A stretch of DNA of 64,000 nucleotides, from assembly GCF_037083825.1 (NCBI RefSeq), contig NZ_JBAPLU010000006.1, positions 1 through 64,000 of the forward strand. Reading direction: 5' to 3'. Under the pieces are notes generated by a model. It searched no databases. It saw only the letters and a list, made by a program, of their open reading frames with translations, and was not told where the DNA came from. Made by a program: the position numbers and the translations under genes. Positions within the stretch are counted from its first letter, which is position 1. Every line of letters starts with the position of its first letter. Below, piece by piece: positions 33,918 to 41,448 of this stretch. The stretch is from Klenkia sesuvii. GTDB taxonomy: Bacteria > Actinomycetota > Actinomycetes > Mycobacteriales > Geodermatophilaceae.

Positions 33918-34765
33918 CGACCCGCCGCCCGGGCCACGGCGCGCACCTTCTCCGGGGCGACCCGGCCCCACCAGCGGCTGTTGTCCTTGGCCGCCGAGGC
34001 CACGATGGCGCCGTCGCACTCGGCCAGCAGGGCGGCGGCGTTGGTCGGGTCGACCCCGCTGCCGATGATCACCGGGAGCTGGGTGTGGTCCCGGATGCCG
34101 ACGACCTCGGAGACGCTGGTGGCGTGGCCGGTGCGCGAGCCGGTGGCGATGAGCACGTCGGCGTCGAAGAACTCGGCGTCCTCGGTCTGCTCGGCCAGCG
34201 TGCGGTCGGCGACGATCGCGTGCGCCCCGTGCTTGACGTGCACGTCGGCGAAGACCTTGACCGGGTCGGCGCCGATGCCGTGCCGGTAGCGCGTGGTGCG
34301 GGCGGCCTGGCCCTCGATGACGCCCTCGTTGGCCACGTAGGCGTTCACCCACTGGTTGACGCGCACCCAGCCGGCGCCGGCGGCCCAGGCACTGGCCACC
34401 GAGCACTCGCCGGCGTTGGACAGCACGCTCACGCCGACCTTCGGCCCCAGCTCGGCCACCACCGCGGCCGTGACGACGCCCATCGCGGCGGCCACCTCGT
34501 AGCCGTGCTCGCCGGGCTTGAGGAAGGGCAGGTCCCAGTGGTTCTCGACGATGACCGAATCGAAGCCGTTGCCGGTGTAGGCCTGGGCCTCCTCGACGGC
34601 GAAGCGGGCGATCTCGGCCACCGGCTGCCCCCGGTAGGCCGGGCTGCCGGGCAGTGCCGGCAGGTGCACGGCGCCGATCAGCGCGGTCCCCTCCCCGAAG
34701 AGCTCGGCCATCGCCGAGGGCTTGCGGGGGTAGACCCCGAGCGGAGCGGACACCGTCGTCACCAT
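33914..34765 (-). CDS. BtpA/SgcQ-family TIM-barrel protein
   Basis: A 283-aa protein of the BtpA family. Recognised by LIGAVHLPALPGSPAY, DSVIVENHWDLPF, VSVLSNAGECSVASAWAAGA, WVRVNQWVNAYVANEGVIEG, VFADVHVKHGAH and PVIIGSGVDPTNA. BtpA was linked to photosystem I in cyanobacteria, but members in other bacteria, such as SgcQ, sit in sugar operons and are probably enzymes acting on phosphosugars or glycosides. It is the first gene of the LacI-controlled operon. ATG 34765 lies just past a LacI operator and has no clear ribosome site, so a short-leader or leaderless message is possible. Confidence 0.85.
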   Translation of the reverse strand: MVTTVSAPLGVYPRKPSAMAELFGEGTALIGAVHLPALPGSPAYRGQPVAEIARFAVEEAQAYTGNGFDSVIVENHWDLPFLKPGEHGYEVAAAMGVVTAAVVAELGPKVGVSVLSNAGECSVASAWAAGAGWVRVNQWVNAYVANEGVIEGQAARTTRYRHGIGADPVKVFADVHVKHGAHAIVADRTLAEQTEDAEFFDADVLIATGSRTGHATSVSEVVGIRDHTQLPVIIGSGVDPTNAAALLAECDGAIVASAAKDNSRWWGRVAPEKVRAVARAAGR

Positions 34766-34768
34766 CCA

Positions 34769-34782
34769 TGTAATCGATTGCC
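34769..34782. promoter_or_regulatory. LacI-family operator O1
   Basis: TGTAATCGATTGCC, which fits the LacI-family pattern TGNAANCGNTTNCA at 13 of 14 positions with the central CG. It sits in the short leader just upstream of the btpA-family start, downstream of the predicted -10. Confidence 0.8.
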
Positions 34783-34795
34783 TGACGTGACCGAC

Positions 34796-34824
34796 GCTAC
34801 AGCGCACCGCCCTGCCCACGTCAA
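34796..34824 (-). promoter_or_regulatory. Promoter of the BtpA-PfkB-ABC operon
   Basis: Reading the minus strand: a -35 TTGACG (34824-34819), a 17-bp spacer, then TGTAGC (34801-34796) as a weak -10. It is bracketed by the two LacI operators, with O2 just upstream of the -35 and O1 downstream of the start point. Confidence 0.55.
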
Positions 34825-34826
34825 TG

Positions 34827-34840
34827 GGCAATCGATTACT
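34827..34840. promoter_or_regulatory. LacI-family operator O2
   Basis: GGCAATCGATTACT. GGCAATCGATTAC (34827-34839 area) is the exact complement of O1, with centres 58 bp apart. Two operators flanking the promoter suggest looping or double-block repression by the regulator encoded at 34959. Confidence 0.78.
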
Positions 34841-34958
34841 TTCTTGTTCCAGCTGGTCGGGGGCTCGTCACACGATCGACACGAGCGCACCCCGCACCGC
34901 TCCGCCATGATGGTCGCGCGGCCCGCCCCCGGGCCGGAACGGAACAGGACGGAACGGG

Positions 34959-35975
34959 GTGACCGTGGGCCGGGTGACGATCCGGGACGTCGCCGAGCGC
35001 GCAGGCGTGTCCACCGCCACCGTCTCCCGGGCGCTGTCCGGCGCCCGGCCCGTCTCGCCGGCGGTGCTCGAGCAGGTCACGCGGGCCGCCGGCGACCTCG
35101 GCTACTCCGCCAACGGCATCGCCAGCGCGTTGCGGCGCAGCCGGACCGACACGGTGGGCATGGTCGTGCCGAGCATCGCCAACCCCTTCTTCACCGCCCT
35201 CGTCGAAGGGGTCGAGCACGCCCTGCAGCAGGCAGGTCGTCAGCTCTTCCTCTGCTCGTCGCGCTCGGACCCCGCCCTCGAGGCGCAGCGGCTGCGCAGC
35301 CTGGTCGCCCGGCAGGTCGACGGCATCATCATCAGCCCCGTGCACGGTGTGCGCAGCCACGACGCGGTGTCCTGGGCGGCCGGCCAGTTGCCCCTGGTGC
35401 AGGTCGACCGGTACGTGGCCGGGGTGGACAGCGACTGGGTCGGGGTGGACGACCACCTGGCCCTCCGGTTGGTCGTGGACCACCTCGCCGACCTCGGGGT
35501 GCGCACCGCGGCGTTCGTGAGCTCCACGTTGACCAACTCCTCCACCGAGCTGCGCGTCGCCGGGTTCCAGGAGCACACCGCCCGGCGGGGAGTCGCCGTC
35601 GACCAGGTGCTGCTCGGCGAGTACTCCATCGACTGGGGTCGGGAGGCCATGCGTCGACTGCTGGCGGCCGGCCCGCTGCCCGACGCGGTGGCCTGCGCCG
35701 ACGACCTCATCGCGCTGGGCGTGCTGCAGGTGTGCGCCGAGACCGGCGTGTCCGTGCCGGCCGACCTGCTGGTCACCGGGTTCGACGACATCCCGTACGC
35801 CGCGCTGTCGGACCCGCCGTTGACCACCGTCCGCCAGCCGCAGGACCGCATCGCCGGCGAAGCGGTGCGGCTGCTGTCGGCCGCCCTCGGCCCCGACCGG
35901 GCCCCACCAGCGCGCTCGGCGCTCGCGCCGTCGCTGGTCGTCCGGTCGAGCACGGGCATCACGCCCAGCGGCTGA
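34959..35975 (+). CDS. LacI-family transcriptional regulator
   Basis: A 338-aa repressor. The N-terminal HTH is VTIRDVAERAGVSTATVSRAL (two overlapping pieces, residues 6-26), followed by a hinge helix with the Leu-Ala-type ASALRRSRT, then a two-lobed sugar-binding domain (VGMVVPSIANPFF, VDGIIISPV, VTGFDDIPYA). It is divergent from the BtpA-PfkB-ABC operon with two matching operators in the gap, so it almost surely controls that operon and possibly itself. GTG 34959 is chosen; GTG 34974 is possible. It overlaps the convergent M20 gene by 17 bases at its end. Confidence 0.92.
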   Translation: MTVGRVTIRDVAERAGVSTATVSRALSGARPVSPAVLEQVTRAAGDLGYSANGIASALRRSRTDTVGMVVPSIANPFFTALVEGVEHALQQAGRQLFLCSSRSDPALEAQRLRSLVARQVDGIIISPVHGVRSHDAVSWAAGQLPLVQVDRYVAGVDSDWVGVDDHLALRLVVDHLADLGVRTAAFVSSTLTNSSTELRVAGFQEHTARRGVAVDQVLLGEYSIDWGREAMRRLLAAGPLPDAVACADDLIALGVLQVCAETGVSVPADLLVTGFDDIPYAALSDPPLTTVRQPQDRIAGEAVRLLSAALGPDRAPPARSALAPSLVVRSSTGITPSG

Positions 35976-37050
35976 CCACCTCGCCGAACACCCGCACCGC
36001 CTGCTCGAGCTCGGCCACCTCGACGTACTCGTCGCGGGCGTGCATGACGGCGGGCGTCCCCGGCCCCCACACCACGACCGGGGCGCCGCCCGCGACCGCG
36101 CCCAGCACGGAGGCGTCGGTGAAGTAGGTGGCCGGCTCCGACCGCACGACCGCCGGCAGCCCACGCACCCACGGGTCGGCGCCGTCGGTGCGCAGCGGGG
36201 GCAGGTCCACCCGGACGTCGACCTCGGCCACCTCGGGCTGGGCCCGCCACCAGGCCTGCAGCGCGGCGCCGTCGCCGACCGTGCGCATGTCGACGACCAC
36301 CTCGGCGGCATCGGGCACCACGTTGGGCACGGTGCCCCCGGCGACCACGCCGGGGTTCCAGGTCTCGGTGCCCAGGAACGGCTCGGTGGCCAGCGGCAGC
36401 CCGCCGCCACCCCCGGCCGCGGCCCGGGCCAGGACGGCGACCAGGTCGAGGACGGCGTTGTGGCCCAGGTGCGGCGTGCTGCCGTGCGCGGCACGGCCGG
36501 CGGTGCGGACGGCGAGCCACAGCGCCCCGCGGTGCCCGAGCACGACCTCGTTGCCGGTGGCCTCCGGGACGACGACCGCCCCCGTCGCCGACCCGGCCAA
36601 CGCCCGCGCCGCCACCGCCGCACCCTTCGAGCCGATCTCCTCGTCGCTGGTCAGCAGCAGGCCGACGGGGGTCTCGGGGTCGGCGGCGGCCAGCGCAGCG
36701 ACCGCCGCGACCAGCCCCGCCTTCATGTCCGACCCGCCGCGGCCCCAGACCCGGCCGTCCTCGTGGTCGGCCCCGAACGGGTCCCGTGCCCACTGCCCGG
36801 CATCGGCGGCCGGCACCGTGTCGACGTGGCAGGCGAACAGCAACCGCGGCCGGGTCGGGTCGGTGGGCGTGGTCAGCAGGCGCCAGGGCTGGTCGGGGTC
36901 GTCGCCGTCGCGGCGCTGCAGGTGCGGGGCGACGGCCGTGAGCACCTCCGTGACCAGCCCCATCGCGTCGCGCTGCGGCCGGGGGGCACCGGAGACGGTG
37001 GGTCGGCGCACCAGCTCGCGCACCAGGTCGACGGGGTCGAGGGAGGTCAC
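35959..37050 (-). CDS. M20-family metallopeptidase (ArgE/DapE-like)
   Basis: A 363-aa zinc exopeptidase or deacylase. Metal and catalytic residues: ACHVDTVP (His and catalytic Asp), WGRGGSDMKAGLV (bridging Asp), TSDEEIGSKG (catalytic Glu pair), and a C-terminal VVWGPGTPAVMHARDEYV with the last His. The dimerisation domain lies in between (about 175-280). The family includes succinyl-diaminopimelate desuccinylase, acetylornithine deacetylase and carboxypeptidases; no arg or dap gene is nearby, so the substrate is open. It starts at GTG 37050 and converges on, and overlaps, the lacI-family gene. Confidence 0.88.
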   Translation of the reverse strand: MTSLDPVDLVRELVRRPTVSGAPRPQRDAMGLVTEVLTAVAPHLQRRDGDDPDQPWRLLTTPTDPTRPRLLFACHVDTVPAADAGQWARDPFGADHEDGRVWGRGGSDMKAGLVAAVAALAAADPETPVGLLLTSDEEIGSKGAAVAARALAGSATGAVVVPEATGNEVVLGHRGALWLAVRTAGRAAHGSTPHLGHNAVLDLVAVLARAAAGGGGGLPLATEPFLGTETWNPGVVAGGTVPNVVPDAAEVVVDMRTVGDGAALQAWWRAQPEVAEVDVRVDLPPLRTDGADPWVRGLPAVVRSEPATYFTDASVLGAVAGGAPVVVWGPGTPAVMHARDEYVEVAELEQAVRVFGEVVSRWA

Positions 37051-37060
37051 CGGGCCGAGC

Positions 37061-37074
37061 GTTCCACGTGGAAC
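37061..37074. promoter_or_regulatory. parS-like site (perfect palindrome)
   Basis: GTTCCACGTGGAAC, extended by C/G to 16 bp (37060-37075). It lies in the 30-base gap between the M20 gene start and the stop of the next gene. See the site at 27724. Confidence 0.4.
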
Positions 37075-37080
37075 GACGGG

Positions 37081-37794
37081 TCACCAGGCCGGCGGGCTCC
37101 CCGGGCGGCCCTCCGCGGCGGGGCCGCCGCGTGCGCCCTCTGCGGCCCGGCCGCCGCGCACGTGCTCGACCCACCCGCCCACGACCGGAAGACCGGCCAG
37201 CACCGCCGCGGTGGTCGGCACCGGCAGCAGCAGGACGACCAGCACCGCCTGGCCGAACGCCGAGCCGTAGGAGGTGGCTGCGCTGACCACGGCCTGCGCG
37301 AGCACCGCCAGGGCCAGCGCGGCGCCGCCGCCGACGACCAGCCAGCGGTCGGCGCCGGCCAGCAGGCGCGTGCCGCCGGCGACGAGCGCGGCCCCCGCGG
37401 GCAGGCCGACCACGAGGCCCAGCCAGCTGGCGCTGCCGCCGTCGGAACCGGCCAGCAGCACGATGGCCACCAGGCCCCACATCAGGGCGGTGCCGCCGGC
37501 GACGAACCCGAGCACCGCCGCGGCCCCGGCCTGCTGCGGGCGTCCCGGCCCGTTCGGCCACGACGGCGGCGGCGGGGCGGGCGGCGTCCACCAACCCGGC
37601 TGAGCCCCCCACCCCGGCTGGGGCCCGTACCCCGGCTGGGCGCCGTGGGCCGGACCGTAGGCCGGCGGCGGTCCGTACCCCGGTGGCGCCCCCCACGGCT
37701 GGCCGGCCCACGGCTGACCGGCCGGCGGGCCCGGGGTGGACGGCGGCGGTCCGGCGTAGCCGGGGTGGTCGTCGTGGCCCTGCTCTGCACTCAC
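37081..37794 (-). CDS. Membrane protein with Pro/Gly/Tyr-rich N-terminus
   Basis: A 237-aa protein. Residues 1-88 are a low-complexity, disordered head of Pro, Gly, Trp, Tyr and Gln (PAGQPWAGQPWGAPPGYGP and similar units). Then come four to five membrane helices (about 90-215) and a short Gly/Arg/Ala-rich tail. This plan is common among actinobacterial cell-envelope proteins that carry a DUF4190- or Yip1-like core, but no exact family is recognised. GTG 37794 start. Function unknown. Confidence 0.72.
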   Translation of the reverse strand: MSAEQGHDDHPGYAGPPPSTPGPPAGQPWAGQPWGAPPGYGPPPAYGPAHGAQPGYGPQPGWGAQPGWWTPPAPPPPSWPNGPGRPQQAGAAAVLGFVAGGTALMWGLVAIVLLAGSDGGSASWLGLVVGLPAGAALVAGGTRLLAGADRWLVVGGGAALALAVLAQAVVSAATSYGSAFGQAVLVVLLLPVPTTAAVLAGLPVVGGWVEHVRGGRAAEGARGGPAAEGRPGSPPAW

Positions 37795-37819
37795 CGGCCC
37801 AGTCTGTCCGACGCCGGGC

Positions 37820-40129
37820 TCAGCGGCGGTCCGCCGCCTCGTCGGCGGGTCCGGGTGCCTCGTGGCGCCCGTGCGGGTGCACCAGCTCGGTGAAGGTGCC
37901 CGGCTCGCCCTCGGGCGCCTCGTGCGCGCCGCGCGCGGACGCCGGGGCCCCGAGCTTCGCCCCCTCGACGTCGAGATCGGGCAGCACCCTGTCCGCCCAC
38001 CGCGGGAGCCACCAGGCCGAGCGGCCCAGCAGCACCAGGACCGCGGGCACGAGCGTCATGCGCACCAGGAACGCGTCGACCAGCACGCCGACGGCCAGGC
38101 CCAGCGCGATCGACTTCACCACCGGCTCGTCGATGGTGAGGAAGCTCGCGAAGACCGAGAACATGATCAGCGCGGCCGCCGTGACGACCCGGGCCGCGTG
38201 CCGCATGCCGTCGAGCACGGCCTCGCGGGGCGACGCCCCGTGCACGTAGGCCTCGCGCATGCGGGAGACGAGGAAGACCTCGTAGTCCATCGCCAGCCCG
38301 AAGAGCACGGCGATGAGGATGATCGGCATCAGGCTGACCACCGGGCCGGTGCTCGGGACCCCCAGCAGGTCGATGAGCCATCCCCACTGGAACACCGCGA
38401 CGACGGCGCCGAACGCGGCCACCACCGACAGCAGGAAGCCCAGCGCGGCCTTGACCGGCACCAGGACCGAGCGGAAGACCAGCAGCAGGAGCACGACCGA
38501 CAGCCCCACGACGACCAGGGCGAAGGGCAGCAGCGCCTGGCCCAGCCGGTCGGACACGTCGATGGCCACCGCGGTCTGCCCGGTCACGGCCACCGAGGCG
38601 CCGGTCTGGCGCTCCAGCTCCGGCGCCAGGTCGCGGATGTCGCCGACGAGCCGGGTGGTGGCCTCGTCCTGCGGGCCGCTCCCGGGGATGACCTGGATCA
38701 GCCAGGTGGTCTCGCCGACCTGCTGCGGGACGGCGGCCAGGACGTCGTCCAGACCGCCGCTGGAGGTGCCGGGCAGCAGGCCGGGCTGACCGCCGATCGC
38801 CTGGGCGACGGCACCCGCAGCGGCCTGCCCGTCGGCCGCGTCCACGCCGTCGAGGAGCACGACAAGGGGCCCGTTCAGGCCGGGGCCGAAGTACTGGTCG
38901 ACGGCGTCGTAGGTGGCCCGCTGCGAGCTGCCCTCGGCGGCGGACCCGTTGTCGGGCAGCGCCAGCTGGAGCTGGCTGGCCGGGAGCGCGACCACCACGA
39001 GACCGGCCAGCACCACCACGGCGGTCAGCCACGGCACCCTGGTGACCACCGCGGCCCACCGCACCCCCAGGGACCGGCCGCCGGATGCGCTGGTCTGCTC
39101 CAGCCGGGCGGCGCGGCTGCCCGGCCGCGGGGTCAGCCGGGCGCCGGCGAACCCCATCAGTGCCGGCACGAGGGTGAGCGCGACGGCCACCGCCACGAGC
39201 ACGGTGCCGGCTGCGCCCAACCCCATGACGGTGAGGAAGGGGATGCCGACGACCGAGAGCCCGGCGAGGGCCACCACGACGGTCAACCCGGCGAACACGA
39301 CGGCGGAGCCCGCCGTCCCGACGGCGCGGCCGGCGGACTCCTCGGGGTCGCTGCCCGCGGCCAGCTGGGTGCGGTGCCGGGACAGGATGAACAGCGTGTA
39401 GTCGATGCCGACCGCCAGGCCGATCATCAGCGCCAGGGTCGGGGCCGACGACGACAGCGTGGTGAAGCTGCCGACCGCCAGGAAGCCGAGCAGCCCCACG
39501 GCCACCCCGACCAGCGCGGTCAGCAGGTTCATGCCGGCGGCCAGCAGCGACCCGAGGGCGATCGCCAGCACCAGGACGGCGACGGCCACCCCGATGAACT
39601 CCAGCGGCCCGATCGTGACGGAGGTGAGCTGGAAGGCGTTGCCGCCGACGTCCACGGTCAGCCCGGCCTGCTCGGCCGGGGCCACCGCCGCCTGCAGCTG
39701 CTCCAGGGCGTCCCCGGCCAGCTCGGTGTTGTCCACCGTGTACTGCACGTTGGCCAGGGCGGCCTCGCCGCCGACGCTGACGGCCTGCGACTGGAAGGGG
39801 TCGACGACGGCTCCGACATCGGCCACCTGGCCCATCGCCTGCACGGCGGTCTCGATGGCCTGCTGGTTGGCGGGGTCGGTGACGCTGGACCCGTCGGGGG
39901 CGATGAACACCACCTGGGCGCTGGCACCCGCCGCCGCGGGGGAGACCTCGGTCAGCCGGTCGAGGGCCTGCTGGGACTCCGAGCCGGGGATGGTGAACCG
40001 GTCGTCGAAGGACAGACCGCGCACGAGCACCGCGGCCGCGACACCGGCGAGCACCAGCACCCAGACGGCCACCACGACCCATCGGTTGCGGAAGGAGGCG
40101 CGGCCGAGCCGCTGCAGCAGGGTGGACAC
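37820..40129 (-). CDS. MMPL-family (RND superfamily) exporter
   Basis: A 769-aa exporter with two repeats of a large outer domain followed by five to six helices. Typical residues: RWVVVAVWVLVLAG in helix one, VGIDYTLFILSRHRTQL in the first half and GLAMDYEVFLVSRMREAYVHG split over the second. The end is a charged 50-residue cytoplasmic tail with His-Gly-rich stretches. GTG 40129 has AGGAGC overlapping the tetR stop, so its translation is coupled to the regulator. Together with the TetR gene it forms an efflux operon; hydrophobic compounds or envelope lipids are likely substrates. Confidence 0.9.
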   Translation of the reverse strand: MSTLLQRLGRASFRNRWVVVAVWVLVLAGVAAAVLVRGLSFDDRFTIPGSESQQALDRLTEVSPAAAGASAQVVFIAPDGSSVTDPANQQAIETAVQAMGQVADVGAVVDPFQSQAVSVGGEAALANVQYTVDNTELAGDALEQLQAAVAPAEQAGLTVDVGGNAFQLTSVTIGPLEFIGVAVAVLVLAIALGSLLAAGMNLLTALVGVAVGLLGFLAVGSFTTLSSSAPTLALMIGLAVGIDYTLFILSRHRTQLAAGSDPEESAGRAVGTAGSAVVFAGLTVVVALAGLSVVGIPFLTVMGLGAAGTVLVAVAVALTLVPALMGFAGARLTPRPGSRAARLEQTSASGGRSLGVRWAAVVTRVPWLTAVVVLAGLVVVALPASQLQLALPDNGSAAEGSSQRATYDAVDQYFGPGLNGPLVVLLDGVDAADGQAAAGAVAQAIGGQPGLLPGTSSGGLDDVLAAVPQQVGETTWLIQVIPGSGPQDEATTRLVGDIRDLAPELERQTGASVAVTGQTAVAIDVSDRLGQALLPFALVVVGLSVVLLLLVFRSVLVPVKAALGFLLSVVAAFGAVVAVFQWGWLIDLLGVPSTGPVVSLMPIILIAVLFGLAMDYEVFLVSRMREAYVHGASPREAVLDGMRHAARVVTAAALIMFSVFASFLTIDEPVVKSIALGLAVGVLVDAFLVRMTLVPAVLVLLGRSAWWLPRWADRVLPDLDVEGAKLGAPASARGAHEAPEGEPGTFTELVHPHGRHEAPGPADEAADRR

Positions 40130-40137
40130 AGGTGCTC

Positions 40138-40758
40138 CTACGGGGTGGGGGCGGCCGCCGGGGCGGTCACGCCCCGGACGAGGGCGAGGAAGGCCGAGCG
40201 CTCGAGCGCACCGACCGGGGTGCCGGGCGTGCTGGCCGACGCCAGGGCGAGGCCGTGGTGCAGCGCGAGGAACGCCTGGGCGACGTCGACCGCCGGCGCG
40301 GTGAGGGTGATGCCGAGCGTGTCGGCGGCGCGGGTGAGCACCTCGGCCACCTGGGTGGTCTTGGCGGCTGCGAACCGGTCGAGCAGGTCGGCGGCGTCGG
40401 CGTCGCGGGCGGCCAGCAGCTGGTACTCGGTCAGCACCAGTGTCCAGGCGCGGCTGGCGGCGAGCAGCTCGGTCACCCGGTCGACCGCGGCGACCAGCGG
40501 GTCAGCTGCGCCGGACACCTCGGCCACCAGCTGCTCGGCGGCAGCCAGGTCCCGGGCGGTCTCGCGGGTCATCAGCGCCGCGAACAGCTCGTGCTTGGTG
40601 CTGAAGCTGGAGTAGAAGGCGCCGCGGGTGAACCCGCCGCGGCGGCAGACGTCCTCGACGCTGGCCGCGGCGAACCCGGTGTCGGCGAAGGTCTCGAGCG
40701 CGGCGTCCAGCAGCCGCTCGACGGTGACCGCGCGGCGGCGGGTGGTCGGGGCGCTCAC
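40138..40758 (-). CDS. TetR-family transcriptional regulator
   Basis: A 206-aa repressor. The HTH lies at residues about 13-58: RLLDAALETFADTGFAAAS, VEDVCRRGGFTRGAFYSSF, TKHELFAAL. The C-terminal ligand domain is all helical and not family-specific. It is first in an operon with the MMPL exporter nine bases downstream. An inverted repeat touches its own start codon and probably is its operator. GTG 40758 is the chosen start. Confidence 0.9.
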   Translation of the reverse strand: MSAPTTRRRAVTVERLLDAALETFADTGFAAASVEDVCRRGGFTRGAFYSSFSTKHELFAALMTRETARDLAAAEQLVAEVSGAADPLVAAVDRVTELLAASRAWTLVLTEYQLLAARDADAADLLDRFAAAKTTQVAEVLTRAADTLGITLTAPAVDVAQAFLALHHGLALASASTPGTPVGALERSAFLALVRGVTAPAAAPTP

Positions 40759-40792
40759 GATGCACGACCGTATTGGATGCAGCCGTGCATCG
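40758..40792. promoter_or_regulatory. TetR operator candidate
   Basis: CGATGCACG (40758-40766) and CGTGCATCG (40784-40792) form perfect 9-bp arms around a 17-nt centre with another ATGCA. It begins at the tetR start codon, so binding would block the tetR-MMPL operon. Confidence 0.6.
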
Positions 40793-40820
40793 CCGGGCGT
40801 CCCCCAGGCGCGGAGGGGCG

Positions 40821-41255
40821 TCAGAGGCGGCGGGCGGCCTCGGTCAGCTGCTCCACCACGTCGTTGCCGAGCTTCTCCAGCGCCGGCTTCAGCAGCGGAC
40901 CGGCCAGCGCCGCGACCCCGTGGAAGTCGAACTCGGCGTGGTAGGTCACCTCGGTGGACGCCGCATCCACGGCGCGCAGCGTGATGTCGTCGTGGGAGGT
41001 CACCGTCTTGTTCTCGCCGACCAGGCGGACGTGGTCCGGCTCCCACACCTCGAGCCGGTACTCCAGCTCGGTCTCCCGACCCATGAACTCGCTGACGTTG
41101 CGCCACCGGGACCCGACCTGGACCGGCTGACCGTCCAGCGGGGTGCAGGTCTTCGTGCCCGGGTCCCACTCCTCGGCGTTCGCGAAGTCGGCCAGGTAGG
41201 GCCCCAACTTCTCGACGGGGGCGGGGACGGTGAACGTGCGCTCGACGGTCGGCAT
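40821..41255 (-). CDS. SRPBCC-family (polyketide cyclase/START-like) protein
   Basis: A 144-aa small START-fold protein, a helix-grip pocket for hydrophobic ligands. It shows RTFTVPAPVEKLGPYLADF at the start, WDPGTKTCTPLDG, and a long C-terminal helix (LLKPALEKLGNDVVEQLTEA). Members bind lipids, polyketides or plant hormones, or are of unknown use. ATG 41255 follows GGAAGGA. It is the nearest gene upstream of tetR on the same strand and might share ligands with the MMPL pump, but this is only by proximity. Confidence 0.83.
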   Translation of the reverse strand: MPTVERTFTVPAPVEKLGPYLADFANAEEWDPGTKTCTPLDGQPVQVGSRWRNVSEFMGRETELEYRLEVWEPDHVRLVGENKTVTSHDDITLRAVDAASTEVTYHAEFDFHGVAALAGPLLKPALEKLGNDVVEQLTEAARRL

Positions 41256-41327
41256 GGAGCCGTCCTTCCCCCGGATCGCCCGACGCCAACCACCGGTTCC
41301 GCTGGCCAGGGCACCGCGCCACCGCAC

Positions 41328-41383
41328 GCGAGGACGACGGGAGGGACCCGAGGAACGAGCGGCCCCTCCCCGAGGACGAGCAG
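41328..41383 (-). repeat. Copy B of a 55-nt repeat, behind glpD
   Basis: On the minus strand this reads CTGCTCGTCCTCGGGGAG and onward to CCCGTCGTCCTCGC. It matches 49314-49368 over about 55 nt at roughly 90% identity with a few substitutions and one single-base length change. It lies downstream of glpD. Confidence 0.75.
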
Positions 41384-41420
41384 CAACGGCTCAGCTCGAC
41401 CCGGGCCGGCACCTGGTCGC

Positions 41421-41442
41421 GGTCGGAGGCCGTAGGCCGACC
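41421..41442 (-). terminator. Hairpin after glpD
   Basis: GGTCGG (41421-41426) pairs with CCGACC (41437-41442), with additional GGCC pairing inside, seven bases past the glpD stop. Confidence 0.5.
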
Positions 41443-41448
41443 ATGTAC

